Below are positions 51,207 to 60,706 of a stretch of DNA of 64,000 nt, one piece after another. The stretch spans positions 310,001 through 374,000 of the forward strand of contig NZ_NKYF01000006.1 of NCBI RefSeq assembly GCF_002262885.1, written 5' to 3'. The position numbers and the translations under genes were made by a program. This stretch comes from Pseudonocardia sp. MH-G8 (GTDB lineage: Bacteria; Actinomycetota; Actinomycetes; Mycobacteriales; Pseudonocardiaceae). Below the pieces are notes generated by a model. That model searched no databases. It worked only from the letters and a program-made list of their open reading frames with translations, and was not told the DNA's origin. The stretch's first letter is position 1. Each line of letters opens with the position of its first letter.

Positions 51207-52283
51207 TCAGCGGGGAAGCGGAAGGACGGTGACGACGCCGGCCTCCCCTTCAGGACCGTCGCCCGACACGTACATCGTGTCCGGGCTCGTCACGATCCGA
51301 CGCGAGCCGTTCTCGAGCTCGATCGTCCGGATCACCTGGTTGCTGGTGCTGTCGATCACCGACACCGACGGCTGGGTCAGCCCGTCGGCGACGTACACCC
51401 GATCGCCCCTGGCCGTTGCCTTGCCCGGGTCGTCGGCGACCGGGATGGTCGCGACCACCGTGGCCGATCCCGGGTCGATGACCGAGACGTCGTCGGAGAA
51501 GCCGTTCGGCACGAACAGCTCCCCGCCGGAACCGATCACCACGTCCTTCGGGTCGCGACCGACTTCGACCGTGTCGAGCACCGTGCCGGCGGCCGGGTCG
51601 ACCACCGAGACCTCGTCGCTGTTGATGTCGGCTGTGTAGATCCGGTCGCCGTCCGGGCTCATGGCGAGGTCGACCGGGCCGGCGCCGCTCTTGAGCGGGA
51701 TCGGCGGGAGTGCCTCGATGCTGTCCGCGTCGAGGACCCAGATCTGATCGGTGCCGGTGTTGGCCAGGTAGATGCGGCTCCCGTCGGGGGCGACGACGAT
51801 GCCGTTCGGGAGGGCCCGCTCGATCGGGTCGGAACCGATCGGCACCGCTTCGATCATGCTGTTGTCGCTGGTGTCGAGCACGGCCAGCTGGTTGGAGTTG
51901 GGCAGGGTCACGTAGGCGCGGTCCCCGCGCGGGCTCAGCGCGATGCCGTTCGGGGCGGTCCGCGTGTTCGGGTCGGTCCGCGTGTTGATCGTGGCGATCA
52001 CGGCGTTCTGGTCGGTGTCGACGACCGACACCGTGTCGTCGGCGTAGTTGGCGACGTACAACCGGGGGGCCGAGGGATGCAGGGCCATGCCGGCCGGGTT
52101 CGCGCCAACCGGAATGGTGATCTCTTCGGCCGGGGCGGTCACCTCGCCGGCCAGCGCCACCGGGGCTTCGCCCACCGGCACCCCAGCGGACGGGGGCCCG
52201 CCCAGCAGCCCCACTCCCAGCGCCGCTACCAGCGCCAGCGTCCATTTCACCGGGCGTTCGCCCGTCCGTCGTCCCCCGCGCAT
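51207..52283 (-). CDS. Secreted YVTN-repeat beta-propeller protein
   Basis: 358 residues. A signal peptide (WTLALVAALGVGLLGGPP) leads into about seven blades with repeats of the type RLYVANYADDTVSVVDTDQN, RAYVTLPNSNQLAVLDT, RIYTADINSDEVSVVDP. A cell-surface or secreted propeller; binding partner unknown. ATG at 52283 after an AT-richer leader that contains no other gene. Confidence 0.88.
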   Translation of the reverse strand: MRGGRRTGERPVKWTLALVAALGVGLLGGPPSAGVPVGEAPVALAGEVTAPAEEITIPVGANPAGMALHPSAPRLYVANYADDTVSVVDTDQNAVIATINTRTDPNTRTAPNGIALSPRGDRAYVTLPNSNQLAVLDTSDNSMIEAVPIGSDPIERALPNGIVVAPDGSRIYLANTGTDQIWVLDADSIEALPPIPLKSGAGPVDLAMSPDGDRIYTADINSDEVSVVDPAAGTVLDTVEVGRDPKDVVIGSGGELFVPNGFSDDVSVIDPGSATVVATIPVADDPGKATARGDRVYVADGLTQPSVSVIDSTSNQVIRTIELENGSRRIVTSPDTMYVSGDGPEGEAGVVTVLPLPR

Positions 52284-52519
52284 GGTGATCGATCCCCCCG
52301 TTGGCCGTGTGTCGGCCGCGTGTGCCAGTTGCGTGCAAATGGCTCATCGCTGACGTACCGCCTGCGGTTACTCCCGGCCCCACAGCGGCCGCCTCGTCGC
52401 GGCCCGCCGGCGGCATCGCTACGAGGAGTGTGTCGCGGGGCCGACAGCCGGTTGAGCCACACGTGGTGCTCGCCGCGCACTCGCCGCGGTCGCGGTGCGA
52501 GCGCCGGACCCGGGGCGTG

Positions 52520-52900
52520 TCAGCGCAGGGCGCGTTGGCGGGCGCGGAGCGCCACCAGGGCGGAGAGGCCGCGCCACCCGAGCATCAACACGGCGAGGGA
52601 GACGGCCGTGACCACCGCGAAGCTCAGCGGGAGGCGTTCGGTGAAGGCCGCGCGCAGCGCCAGGCCGAGCACGACGGTGCCTGCCCAGACCACCAGCGCA
52701 CCTCGGATGCCGACGGGGTTGGCCCGCACGATCGGCGTGGCCCACACCGCCACCAGCCCGACGAGGAACGGCGCGGCCGTGGCGAGCAGGCCCAGCAGGT
52801 CGTCGGGCTGCGCGTGATTCATCCGCCCGACGGCGGCGAAGACGACGACGGCCACCACGTCTGCCGTGATCGCGAGCGCGGGGATCCGCCGAGGCGACAT
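52520..52900 (-). CDS. DUF3054 family membrane protein
   Basis: 126 residues with four hydrophobic helices (ITADVVAVVVFAAVGRMNH, LLATAAPFLVGLVAVWATPI, ALVVWAGTVVLGLALR, SFAVVTAVSLAVLMLGW). The GRMNHA and RGALVVW motifs fit DUF3054. Function unknown. It lies downstream of the penicillin-binding lipoprotein, separated by 66 bp. Confidence 0.87.
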   Translation of the reverse strand: MSPRRIPALAITADVVAVVVFAAVGRMNHAQPDDLLGLLATAAPFLVGLVAVWATPIVRANPVGIRGALVVWAGTVVLGLALRAAFTERLPLSFAVVTAVSLAVLMLGWRGLSALVALRARQRALR

Positions 52901-52966
52901 GGGCTCCAGGGTAAGCGCCAGGGCAAGCCCTCCCCCAGGGAGCAGGCCGGATTCCTCCGTTCGCGG

Positions 52967-54784
52967 TCAGCCGAACGCACCGAGGAAGCGCTCGGCGACG
53001 CCCACGGCGGGCGCCGACGACGCCCCGTCCACCACCAGCACCGCGAACGCGACGTCGCCCCGGTAGCCCATGAACCAGCCGTGGGCACTGCCGTCGTTGG
53101 TGAACTCCGCCGTGCCCGTCTTCCCGTACACCTCGCCGAGCCCGGCAAGGGCCGATGCCGTGCCCTCCGTGACCACGGCACGCATCATCGGCCGGAGCTG
53201 TTCCAGGACGGCCGCGTCCGGCGCGGGGGCCGGGACCCGGACCTCGGTGGGACGGTCGCGGATCAGCTGCGGCACGACCGGCGCGCCGCGCGCGACGGTG
53301 GCGGCCGCGAGCGCGACGCCGAACGGGCTCGCCAGCACCTCCCCCTGGCCGAAGCCGTTCTCGGCGCGCAGGACCTGCTCGGTGGCCGTGGGCACGGCGC
53401 CGGTGATGGTGGTGATGCCCGGGATCGCGTAGTCGGCGCCGATCCCGAACCGCAGGGCGGTCGCGGGCAGGGCGCCGGGCTCGAGGTCGACGGCGAGCTG
53501 CGCGAACGTGGTGTTGCAGGAGCGGGCGAACGCGGTGCGCAGCGGGACGGTGCCCAGCCCGAACCCACCGGCGTTGGGCACCTCGCGCCCGCCGATGACG
53601 GTGGCGGGCGGGCAGGGCAGCGGCGTGCCGATGGTGACGTCGTCCTCGGTCATCGCCGCGGCGGCGGTGACCACCTTGAACGTGGAGCCGGGCGGGTAGC
53701 GGCCGGTGAGCGCGAGCGGCCCGGAGGCGTCGGCGGCGGGGTTCTGGGCCACCGCGAGCAGCTCGCCGGTGGACGCCGACACCGCCACCAGCATCGCCTG
53801 CTGCGCCACCGGTTCCACGGCGTCCTCGGCCGCGGCCTGGATGCTGCGGTCCATGCCGATCGTCACCGTGGTGCCCGAGCGCGGCTCCTGCTCGACCAGG
53901 GTGCGCACGGTGCTGCCGCTGCCGTCGACGACGAGTATCGACCACCCCGGGACCCCCTCGAGCTGCGCCGCCACCTCCGCACGGACGCCGGTGAGCACCT
54001 GCCGTCCGAAGTCGGCGTCGGGGGCGAGCAGCCGCTCGGAGGTGGTGAACCGGACGCCGGGCAGGTGGTGGATGGCGTCCTTGACGCTCGCGTAGTCGGT
54101 CTCGCGCAGCACCGCCACGGTGTACGCCCGACCGTCGGGTGTGCGCGCGGCACCCTCGGCGATGGACGCCTGGGTGATCTGCGCGTCGAACGGGGACAGC
54201 GCCTGCGCGAGCGCACCGGTGACGGCCGGCAGGTCGCCCGCCGCGAGCCGGTCCAGCAGCACGGCCACGACGGTGGTGGCCGAAAGCAGCGGTGCGCCGT
54301 CCCGCCCGACGACGGGGGCGGGCGAGGGCGTCACGGTGCGCAGCGCGAGCTGCTGCCCGGCGGCCAGCTCCGGGTGCACGACGGTGGGCGCCCAGTGGAC
54401 CTGCCAGCCCTGCTCGGTGTCGGGCGCCGGGCGCAGCTCCATCTCGGTGAGGTAGCGCCAGGTGCGCTCGGGCCCGAGGTGCCACGTGACGTCGATCGAT
54501 GCCGAGGCGACGTCGGCGGCCGTGCGCACCTGGCCGAGCGTGGCGACGACCTTCTCCGGAGCGAGTTCCTCGCGGGTGGCGCCGAGCAGCTCGCCCGCGC
54601 TCTCCGCGTCGTCGGTGAGCGCCGCCGCGCCCCGGTCGTCCCCCGCCGACCAGGCGGCCAGGAATGCCGTAGCGGTGTCCTGGGCGCTGGTGTCCTGGAA
54701 GAGCCCGCAACCGGTGGTGGCGAGCAGCACGGCGGTGACGACGGCGATCGCGGTGAACGGCCGAGGAGATCGGGAGGGCGGCAC
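52967..54784 (-). CDS. Penicillin-binding lipoprotein (class B transpeptidase, MecA-type N-terminus)
   Basis: 605 residues. Signal peptide with lipobox TTGC (Cys26); an NTF2-like MecA_N domain (about 30-150); a PBP dimer domain; then the transpeptidase with STFK (Ser367), SCN (422-424) and KTGTAEF (555-561), all intact. It cross-links peptidoglycan outside the membrane. MecA-type N-termini often go with low beta-lactam affinity. It resembles M. tuberculosis Rv2864c, which also lies near map. Confidence 0.94.
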   Translation of the reverse strand: MPPSRSPRPFTAIAVVTAVLLATTGCGLFQDTSAQDTATAFLAAWSAGDDRGAAALTDDAESAGELLGATREELAPEKVVATLGQVRTAADVASASIDVTWHLGPERTWRYLTEMELRPAPDTEQGWQVHWAPTVVHPELAAGQQLALRTVTPSPAPVVGRDGAPLLSATTVVAVLLDRLAAGDLPAVTGALAQALSPFDAQITQASIAEGAARTPDGRAYTVAVLRETDYASVKDAIHHLPGVRFTTSERLLAPDADFGRQVLTGVRAEVAAQLEGVPGWSILVVDGSGSTVRTLVEQEPRSGTTVTIGMDRSIQAAAEDAVEPVAQQAMLVAVSASTGELLAVAQNPAADASGPLALTGRYPPGSTFKVVTAAAAMTEDDVTIGTPLPCPPATVIGGREVPNAGGFGLGTVPLRTAFARSCNTTFAQLAVDLEPGALPATALRFGIGADYAIPGITTITGAVPTATEQVLRAENGFGQGEVLASPFGVALAAATVARGAPVVPQLIRDRPTEVRVPAPAPDAAVLEQLRPMMRAVVTEGTASALAGLGEVYGKTGTAEFTNDGSAHGWFMGYRGDVAFAVLVVDGASSAPAVGVAERFLGAFG

Positions 54785-54848
54785 GGCGCCGAAGTATGCC
54801 GAGCACCCCCGACGAAGCCGGGCTTCGCCCGATCGTGCGCGTGTGCGA

Positions 54849-55475
54849 TCACGGGGCGCAGCGGGCCTCGAACACGGTGCACCGGCGGGTGAGGGTGCGG
54901 CGCACCTCGGGGTGGCGAGCGCGCAGGGCGCCGTCGATGCGCTGCAGCCGCTCCTCGGGCAGCACGAGCCCGCGCGCCGTCCGGGCCGGCCGCTCCCCGC
55001 CGTGCCAGCTCAGCACGAGCCGGCCGCCCGGACGCAGCACGCGGCCCAGCTCGGCCACGCCGGCGTCGAGGTCGGGCCAGATGGCGACGTTGTTGACCGC
55101 CACGACGAGGTCGACGGCGGCGTCGGGCAGGTGGGTGGCACCGGCGTCGCCCGCCCGCACGTCGAGGCGGCCCGCGGCGATCGCGCCGGCGTGCGCGCGG
55201 ATCGCGAGACGGCGCATCTCCTGCGAGGGGTCGACGCCCGTCACGTGCCGGGCCGTCCGGGCGAGCAGCCCCAGCAGGACGCCGGGGCCGTGGCCCACCT
55301 CGAGCACGTCCACACCGGGCAGCGGCCCGAGCAACCGGGCCACCTCGTGCTGCTGCGCCCGGTTGAGCAGGCGCATGAGCTGCCCGCCGACCGTGCCGAG
55401 CGCGCCTGCCGGGAGCGCGGCGAAGGAGTTGGGGACGGTGCCCGTCGTCCAGGCGGGCGGTGTCGATGCGGCCAT
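54849..55475 (-). CDS. Class I SAM-dependent methyltransferase
   Basis: 208 residues. Motif I VDVLEVGHGPGVLLGLLA, motif II region VTGVDPSQEM, and LVVAVNNVAIWPDL place it among small-molecule methyltransferases of UbiE/Methyltransf_11 type. Substrate unknown. The ATG at 55475 is chosen; a GTG at 55484 is possible; neither has a clear Shine-Dalgarno. Divergent from rmlC. Confidence 0.85.
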   Translation of the reverse strand: MAASTPPAWTTGTVPNSFAALPAGALGTVGGQLMRLLNRAQQHEVARLLGPLPGVDVLEVGHGPGVLLGLLARTARHVTGVDPSQEMRRLAIRAHAGAIAAGRLDVRAGDAGATHLPDAAVDLVVAVNNVAIWPDLDAGVAELGRVLRPGGRLVLSWHGGERPARTARGLVLPEERLQRIDGALRARHPEVRRTLTRRCTVFEARCAP

Positions 55476-55648
55476 GCCGACCACGGTGGATGCTCGGGCA
55501 CCGTTGTCAACCGGTGAGGCGCCCGCCTGGTGAACCGGGCGCCACGGGTAACGCGAGGGACCGGGGTGACGGATGAAGAGGCATCCCGCGCCCGGTCTAG
55601 GCTCCGGGCGGACCTCAAGGACGACGTGAAGAGGACGAGCCTCCCGAC

Positions 55649-56197
55649 ATGCAGATCCACACCACCCCGCTCCCCGGCTCGGCCCTGGTCGACCTGAAGC
55701 TCCTGGAGGACGACCGCGGCTTCTTCGCGCGGGCCTTCTGCCGGCAGGAGTTCATCGACGCGGGCCTCGAGCCGCTGGTCGAGCAGGCCAACATCTCGTT
55801 CAACCACAAGGCCGGCACGCTGCGCGGATTCCACTACCAGCTGGAGCCGAACGCGGAGACCAAGTTCATCCGCTGCTACCGGGGCGCGATCTGGGACGTG
55901 ATCGTCGACCTGCGCCCGGAGTCGCCGACCCACCTGAAGTGGTTCGGCGCCGAGCTCACCGAGGACAACCGCACGGCGATGTACGTGCCACGCAACTTCG
56001 CGCACGCCTACATCACGCTCACCGACAAGGCCGAGGTCATGTACCAGGTGAGCACGGCCTACACGCCGGGTGCGGAGCGTGGCCTGCGGTGGGACGACCC
56101 CGCCCTCGGCGTCGAGTGGCCGATCCAGCCGGCGGTCGTCTCGGAGAAGGACGCGGCGTGGCCGCTGCTCTCCGAGGTCTCGGTGGAGGCCCGCTGA
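55649..56197 (+). CDS. rfbC: dTDP-4-dehydrorhamnose 3,5-epimerase family protein
   Basis: 182 residues, cupin fold. RGFFARAFCRQEF, GTLRGFHYQ (catalytic His nearby), KFIRCYRGAIWDVIVDLR and YVPRNFAHAYITL are RmlC signatures. It isomerises a dTDP-4-keto-6-deoxyhexose. It overlaps the start of the SAF-domain oxidoreductase rather than other rml genes, so the sugar may belong to a special pathway rather than standard dTDP-rhamnose. Confidence 0.9.
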   Translation: MQIHTTPLPGSALVDLKLLEDDRGFFARAFCRQEFIDAGLEPLVEQANISFNHKAGTLRGFHYQLEPNAETKFIRCYRGAIWDVIVDLRPESPTHLKWFGAELTEDNRTAMYVPRNFAHAYITLTDKAEVMYQVSTAYTPGAERGLRWDDPALGVEWPIQPAVVSEKDAAWPLLSEVSVEAR

Positions 56198-57480
56198 TGA
56201 TCATCCTGGACAACGCCCTCAAGCGTCGCGAGGCCGAGGACCGCCCCATCCGCGTCGGCATGATCGGCGCCGGCTTCATGGGCCGCGGGCTGGCCAACCA
56301 GATCGTCAACTCGGTGCCGGGCATGCGCCTGGTCGCCGTCGCCAACCGCACGTTGGCCAACGCCGAGCGCGCCTACGCCGAGGCCGGCGTGGAGCCGGTG
56401 CGGGTGGAGGGTGCCACCCAGCTCGACGCGGCCATCGAGAAGGGCACCCCCGCCGTTCTCGAGGACGCGTTCGAGCTGATCAAGGCCGTGCACCTGGACT
56501 GCATCGTCGACGTCACCGGCGCGGTGGAGTTCGGCGCGCGCGTCACGGTGGCCGCCATCGAGCGCGGCCTGCCCGTGGTCACGATGAACGCCGAGCTGGA
56601 CGGCACCGTCGGCCCGCTGCTCGCGCACCGGGCCCGCGAGGCGGGCGTCGTGCTCACCGGCGCCGACGGCGACCAGCCCGGCGTGCAGGGCAACCTGCTG
56701 CGCTTCGTGCAGGGCCTGGGCGTCACCCCGCTCGTCGCGGGCAACATCAAGGGCCTTCAGGACGAGTACCGCACGCCCACCACGCAGAAGGCGTTCGCCG
56801 AGCGCTGGGGCCAGGACCCGTACATGGTCACGAGCTTCGCCGACGGCACCAAGATCTCCTTCGAGCAGGCGATCGTGGCCAACGCGTTCGGGCTCACCGT
56901 GCCCAAGCGCGGCATGAACGGCTGGGACCACGAGGGCCACGTCGACGAGCTCACCGACAGGTTCGACGTCGACGAGCTGCGCGAGCTCGGCGGCATCGTC
57001 GACTACGTGGTGAAGGCCAAGCCCGGCCCCGGCGTGTACGTGCTCGGCACCCACGACGACCCGAAGCAGCGCCACTACCTGGAGCTCTACAAGCTGGGCA
57101 AGGGCCCGCTGTACAGCTTCTACACGCCCTACCACCTGTGCCACTTCGAGGTGCCCAACTCGGTGGTGCGGGCCGTCGACTTCGCCGACGCGGCGCTCGC
57201 ACCGCCCGCGGGTCCGCACGTGGACGTGGTGGCCACGGCGAAGCAGGACCTCGCGGCCGGGCAGGCCATCGACGGGCTGGGCGGCTACGACACCTACGGC
57301 GTGGCCGAGGCCACCGCGGCCACCCGCGCCGAGGGCCTGCTGCCGATGGGCGTGGCCGAGGGCTGCGTGCTCACGCGCAACGTCGCGAAGGACGAGGTGC
57401 TGACCTACGCCGACGTCACCCTGCCGCCCGGGCGGCTGGTCGACCAGCTGCGCGAGGAGCAGAACAAGCTCTTCGCCTGA
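56197..57480 (+). CDS. NAD(P)-dependent oxidoreductase with C-terminal SAF domain
   Basis: 427 residues. N-terminal Rossmann fold VGMIGAGFMGRGLANQI; central GADGDQPGVQGNLLRFVQ; C-terminal SAF domain (GVAEGCVLTRNVAKDEVLTYADV). The family resembles homoserine dehydrogenase/strH-like dehydrogenases found beside sugar epimerases. Probably oxidises a sugar alcohol or similar compound made with the upstream epimerase. ATG at 56197 overlaps the rfbC stop. Confidence 0.85.
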   Translation: MIILDNALKRREAEDRPIRVGMIGAGFMGRGLANQIVNSVPGMRLVAVANRTLANAERAYAEAGVEPVRVEGATQLDAAIEKGTPAVLEDAFELIKAVHLDCIVDVTGAVEFGARVTVAAIERGLPVVTMNAELDGTVGPLLAHRAREAGVVLTGADGDQPGVQGNLLRFVQGLGVTPLVAGNIKGLQDEYRTPTTQKAFAERWGQDPYMVTSFADGTKISFEQAIVANAFGLTVPKRGMNGWDHEGHVDELTDRFDVDELRELGGIVDYVVKAKPGPGVYVLGTHDDPKQRHYLELYKLGKGPLYSFYTPYHLCHFEVPNSVVRAVDFADAALAPPAGPHVDVVATAKQDLAAGQAIDGLGGYDTYGVAEATAATRAEGLLPMGVAEGCVLTRNVAKDEVLTYADVTLPPGRLVDQLREEQNKLFA

Positions 57481-57494
57481 CGCCCGTGAGAACG

Positions 57495-57529
57495 GGAGGG
57501 CCGGTCCGCACCGCGCGGACCGGCCCTCC
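57495..57529. terminator. Strong terminator hairpin between convergent genes
   Basis: Perfect 15-bp arms GGAGGGCCGGTCCGC (57495-57509) and GCGGACCGGCCCTCC (57515-57529) with a 5-nt loop, 14 bp after the oxidoreductase stop and just before the convergent DoxX stop. Bidirectional use is likely. Confidence 0.92.
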
Positions 57530-57535
57530 GTCGTC

Positions 57536-57970
57536 TCAGACCGTGGCCGCGGTGCGCCGGGTCGCGAGGACGTGGTCGACGCTGAAGCGGCCGGCGCCGA
57601 CGGCGGCCAGCACCAGTGCCGTCGCGCCGATCACGCCGACGAGCTCCCACCCGCCGTCGGAGGCGAAGACGCCGTTGGTGATGTGGACGAGCAGCGCGGC
57701 GCCGAGCATGTCGACCACGACGAGGATGCCCACCAGCGCCGTTGCCGCACCGGCCAGGACCAGGACACCGCCGACGAGCTCGACCAGACCGGCGAACGCC
57801 GCCGAGACCGGCGCGAGCGGGACACCCATACCGGCGAAGCCTTCGGCGGTGGCCCCGAGCCCGTTCGTGAACACCTTCTGCCAGCCGTGCGCGATGAGCA
57901 CCACGCCGAGCACGAGCCGGGCCACGAGCAGCGCGGCGTCCCGGGCGGACGGCGGCAGCGTGCGGATCAT
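57536..57970 (-). CDS. DoxX family membrane protein
   Basis: 144 residues with four membrane helices: LLVARLVLGVVLIAHGWQKV, AAFAGLVELVGGVLVLAG, ALVGILVVVDMLGAALLVH and VIGATALVLAAVGAGRFSVD, typical of DoxX. Such proteins associate with thiol or sulfur redox enzymes in mycobacteria. ATG at 57970 with AGGAG 10 bp upstream. Divided by about 85 bp from the TetR gene on the same strand. Confidence 0.9.
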   Translation of the reverse strand: MIRTLPPSARDAALLVARLVLGVVLIAHGWQKVFTNGLGATAEGFAGMGVPLAPVSAAFAGLVELVGGVLVLAGAATALVGILVVVDMLGAALLVHITNGVFASDGGWELVGVIGATALVLAAVGAGRFSVDHVLATRRTAATV

Positions 57971-58054
57971 GGGGAATGACTCCTCGTGTAGGTGAGCGTT
58001 GAACTGTTGCGCGTTCACATTACGAGGAGCGCTGTGACGATGATGTGTGGCGTC

Positions 58055-58834
58055 TCAGCTCCGCCCAGCGGCCTGCCTGGCCTCGATGAGCGCTTCGAGG
58101 CCGTCGAGCACCCGGGCGAGCCCGAACTCGAAGTTGTCGAAGCTCGAGTTGAACGCGCCCGCTTCACCCACCTTCGTCAGCATCGGCAGCTCCCCCGCCA
58201 CGACGGCCGGGCCGACGTACTCACCCTGGATGTCCCACCACTCCTCGTCGCTGATGCCCGTGCGGTCGGCCGCCTGCATCGCCTCGATCGCGGTCTTGGC
58301 CAGCCCGGAGACGAACGCACTGAGCGTGACGACGGCGCCGAGCATCTCGTCCTCGGTGAGTCCGAGGTCGTCGACGGCGCGCAGGGCGATGTCGGTGGAG
58401 CGCATCGAGTTCGGCCCCAGCATCGGGCGCCCGTGCGCGATCTGCAGCATCCACGGGTGCCGCAGGTACAGGGCCCACTCCTGGCGCCCGAATGCCTCCA
58501 GCCGTGCCCGCCAGCCCCCCCCGAGGGTCTCGGCGGTGGCGATGTCCTCGGCGTAGACCTCGTCGACCATGAGGTCCACGAGCTCGGCCTTGCCGGGCAC
58601 GTAGCGGTACAGCGACATCGCCCCGACGCCGAGCGCCCCGGCGATGCGCCGCATGGACAACGCGACCAGGCCCTCGGTGTCGGCGAGTTCGATCGCCGCC
58701 CGCACGATCGAGCCGACCGCGAGGCCGGGCTTCGGGCCGCGGGTCGGCTCGGGCGCCCCGCCCCACATCAACTGCAGGCTGCGTCGGACGGCCGCGCCGC
58801 CGTCGGGGCGAGCCGACCCCTCATCGTGTGACAT
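58055..58834 (-). CDS. TetR family transcriptional repressor (TetR_C tetracycline-repressor-like)
   Basis: 259 residues. HTH: IVRAAIELADTEGLVALSMR then RIAGALGVGAMSLYRYVPGK; the C-terminal part with GLARVLDGLEAL resembles TetR_C_1. A 45-residue basic/Gly-rich N-terminal extension precedes the HTH. It is divergent from the DrrAB-type exporter, and the 70-bp gap holds a clear inverted repeat operator, so it most likely represses both. ATG at 58834. Confidence 0.92.
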   Translation of the reverse strand: MSHDEGSARPDGGAAVRRSLQLMWGGAPEPTRGPKPGLAVGSIVRAAIELADTEGLVALSMRRIAGALGVGAMSLYRYVPGKAELVDLMVDEVYAEDIATAETLGGGWRARLEAFGRQEWALYLRHPWMLQIAHGRPMLGPNSMRSTDIALRAVDDLGLTEDEMLGAVVTLSAFVSGLAKTAIEAMQAADRTGISDEEWWDIQGEYVGPAVVAGELPMLTKVGEAGAFNSSFDNFEFGLARVLDGLEALIEARQAAGRS

Positions 58835-58855
58835 TGCCGCAGATCCTAAAATTGA

Positions 58856-58887
58856 GTACGCTGTACGAAGCAATCTGTACAGTGTAC
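58856..58887. promoter_or_regulatory. TetR operator between the regulator and exporter genes
   Basis: GTACGCTGTAC (58856-58866) and GTACAGTGTAC (58877-58887) form an 11-bp inverted repeat with one mismatch and a 10-bp spacer. It spans the centre of the only divergent promoter region. TTGAGT at 58853 and TACAGT at 58878 could be the exporter -35 and -10. Confidence 0.85.
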
Positions 58888-58904
58888 CCAGTGAGAGGGG
58901 TGTC

Positions 58905-59891
58905 GTGGCACGCGGGTCCGATGCAGTGATCGCCGAGGGCCTCGGCAAGCGGTTCGGCGACAAACGGGCACTGGAGGGGTTCGACCTGGCGGTTCCGCCG
59001 GGCACGGTGTGCGGGCTGCTCGGCCCCAACGGCGCGGGGAAGACCACGGCCGTGCGGGTGCTCACCACGCTCCTGCGTCCCGATGCGGGGCGCGCGGAGG
59101 TGGCGGGGTTCGACGTGGCGCGCCGGCCCGACCAGGTGCGGCGCGCCATCGGCTTCACCGGGCAGCAGCCCATGGTCGACGAGATCCTCACCGGTCGCGA
59201 GAACCTCGTCCACTGGGGCCGGCTGTTCCACCTGCCTCCCCGGGATGCGGCGCGACGGGCCGACGAGCTGCTCGAGCAGTTCGGGCTCAACGAGGCGGCC
59301 CACCGGCGGGCCAAGCACTACTCGGGGGGCATGCGGCGCCGGCTCGACATCGCCAGCAGCCTGGTGCTCGCTCCGCGCGTCTACTTCCTCGACGAGCCCA
59401 CCACCGGCCTCGACCCGCGCAACCGCGGCGAGGTCTGGAACGCGCTGCGCGGGCTCGTGGCCGGCGGCACCACGGTGCTGATGACCACGCAGTACCTGGA
59501 CGAGGCCGACCAGCTCGCCGACCGCATCGTCGTGATCGACAATGGGCACACCGTCGCGGAGGGCACGCCCACCCGGCTGAAGAACGCGATCGGAGGCGAC
59601 CGCATCGACGTCACGATGCGCTCCGAGGCCGACCTCCCCGCGGCCGCCGCGCTGCTGGCCAGGGGCGCGGGCAGCGAGCCCGAGATCGACGCGCCGGTCC
59701 GCCGCGTCAGCGCCGCCGTGCACGACCGCGTCGCCGCGCTCACCGCGGTCGTGCGGGCGCTGGCGGACGCGGGCCTCGAGGTCGAGGACATCGGGGTGCG
59801 CCGGCCCACCCTCGACGAGGTGTTCCTGCACCTGACGGGGCACCCGGCGGAGGAACCCGCGCCCGCCGACCAGATCGAGGTGCCCGTATGA
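58905..59891 (+). CDS. ABC transporter ATPase, DrrA (daunorubicin-resistance) type
   Basis: 328 residues. Walker A LLGPNGAGKTTAVR, Q loop FTGQQPMVDEIL, signature YSGGMRRRLDIA, Walker B VYFLDEPTTGLDP, and the DrrA C-terminal domain ending RRPTLDEVFLHLTG. Drives export of a hydrophobic compound with the DrrB-type permease. The GTG at 58905 has gagagggg 6 bp upstream. Controlled through the operator at 58856-58887. Confidence 0.95.
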   Translation: MARGSDAVIAEGLGKRFGDKRALEGFDLAVPPGTVCGLLGPNGAGKTTAVRVLTTLLRPDAGRAEVAGFDVARRPDQVRRAIGFTGQQPMVDEILTGRENLVHWGRLFHLPPRDAARRADELLEQFGLNEAAHRRAKHYSGGMRRRLDIASSLVLAPRVYFLDEPTTGLDPRNRGEVWNALRGLVAGGTTVLMTTQYLDEADQLADRIVVIDNGHTVAEGTPTRLKNAIGGDRIDVTMRSEADLPAAAALLARGAGSEPEIDAPVRRVSAAVHDRVAALTAVVRALADAGLEVEDIGVRRPTLDEVFLHLTGHPAEEPAPADQIEVPV

Positions 59892-60706
59892 GCACCCTGG
59901 CCGCCCCCGCGAGCGATGCCCTGCGCTGGACGCTGATCGACTCCTGGACGATCGCACGCGCCGAGCTGCTGCACTGGGTGCGCAACCCCAGCCTGATCGC
60001 GTCCAGCGTGGCGTTCCCGGTGATGTTCGTGCTGCTGTTCGGGTTCGTCTTCGGCAGCGCCATCGCGGTGCCCGGCGGCGGCGACTACCGCGAGTTCCTC
60101 ATGCCGGGCATGTTCGCGCAGGCGATGGTCAACGGCGCGGCGGCCACCGTGGCGGTGGTCGCGGCGAACCGGGCGCTCGGCGTCACCGACCGCTACCGCT
60201 CGATGCCGGTGGCCCGCAGTGCTCCGCTGATCGGACGCAGCCTCGCCGACATGGTCGGCTCGGTGCTCGACCTGGTCGTCCTGGTCGCGTGCGGGCTGCT
60301 GGTGGGCTGGACCACGCGCACCGGTCTCCTGCCCACGCTGGCGGCCGTCGGGCTGCTGCTCCTCCTGCGGTTCGCGATGATCTGGGTCGGGATCTTCCTG
60401 GGACTCCTCGTCAGCCAGGAGGCCGCCGGGCTGGCGTGGGCGCCGCTGTTCCCCCTCACGATGATCGCCAACACCTTCGTCTCGCCGGACCAGATGCCGC
60501 CCGTGCTGGGAACCCTCGCCGACTGGAACCCGATCTCGGCCACGGTGACCGCCACCCGGCAGCTGTTCGGCAACCCCGGCGTGGAGCTCACCGCCGCCAC
60601 GTGGCCCGCGCAGCACGCGATGCTCCTGGCCGTGCTGTGGCCGGTGGTCATCGTCGCGGTGTTCCTGCCGCTGGCGGTGCGCCGCTACCGGCGCACGTCC
60701 CGCTGA
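59888..60706 (+). CDS. ABC-2 type transporter permease, DrrB type
   Basis: 272 residues, six membrane helices, with LIASSVAFPVMFVLLFGFVF and the ABC-2 region FPLTMIANTFVSPDQMPPVLG. Coupled to the ATPase gene by ATGA overlap. Exported compound unknown; no biosynthetic cluster lies beside it. Its 3' end overlaps the convergent Ada-like gene by 22 bp. Confidence 0.94.
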   Translation: MSTLAAPASDALRWTLIDSWTIARAELLHWVRNPSLIASSVAFPVMFVLLFGFVFGSAIAVPGGGDYREFLMPGMFAQAMVNGAAATVAVVAANRALGVTDRYRSMPVARSAPLIGRSLADMVGSVLDLVVLVACGLLVGWTTRTGLLPTLAAVGLLLLLRFAMIWVGIFLGLLVSQEAAGLAWAPLFPLTMIANTFVSPDQMPPVLGTLADWNPISATVTATRQLFGNPGVELTAATWPAQHAMLLAVLWPVVIVAVFLPLAVRRYRRTSR

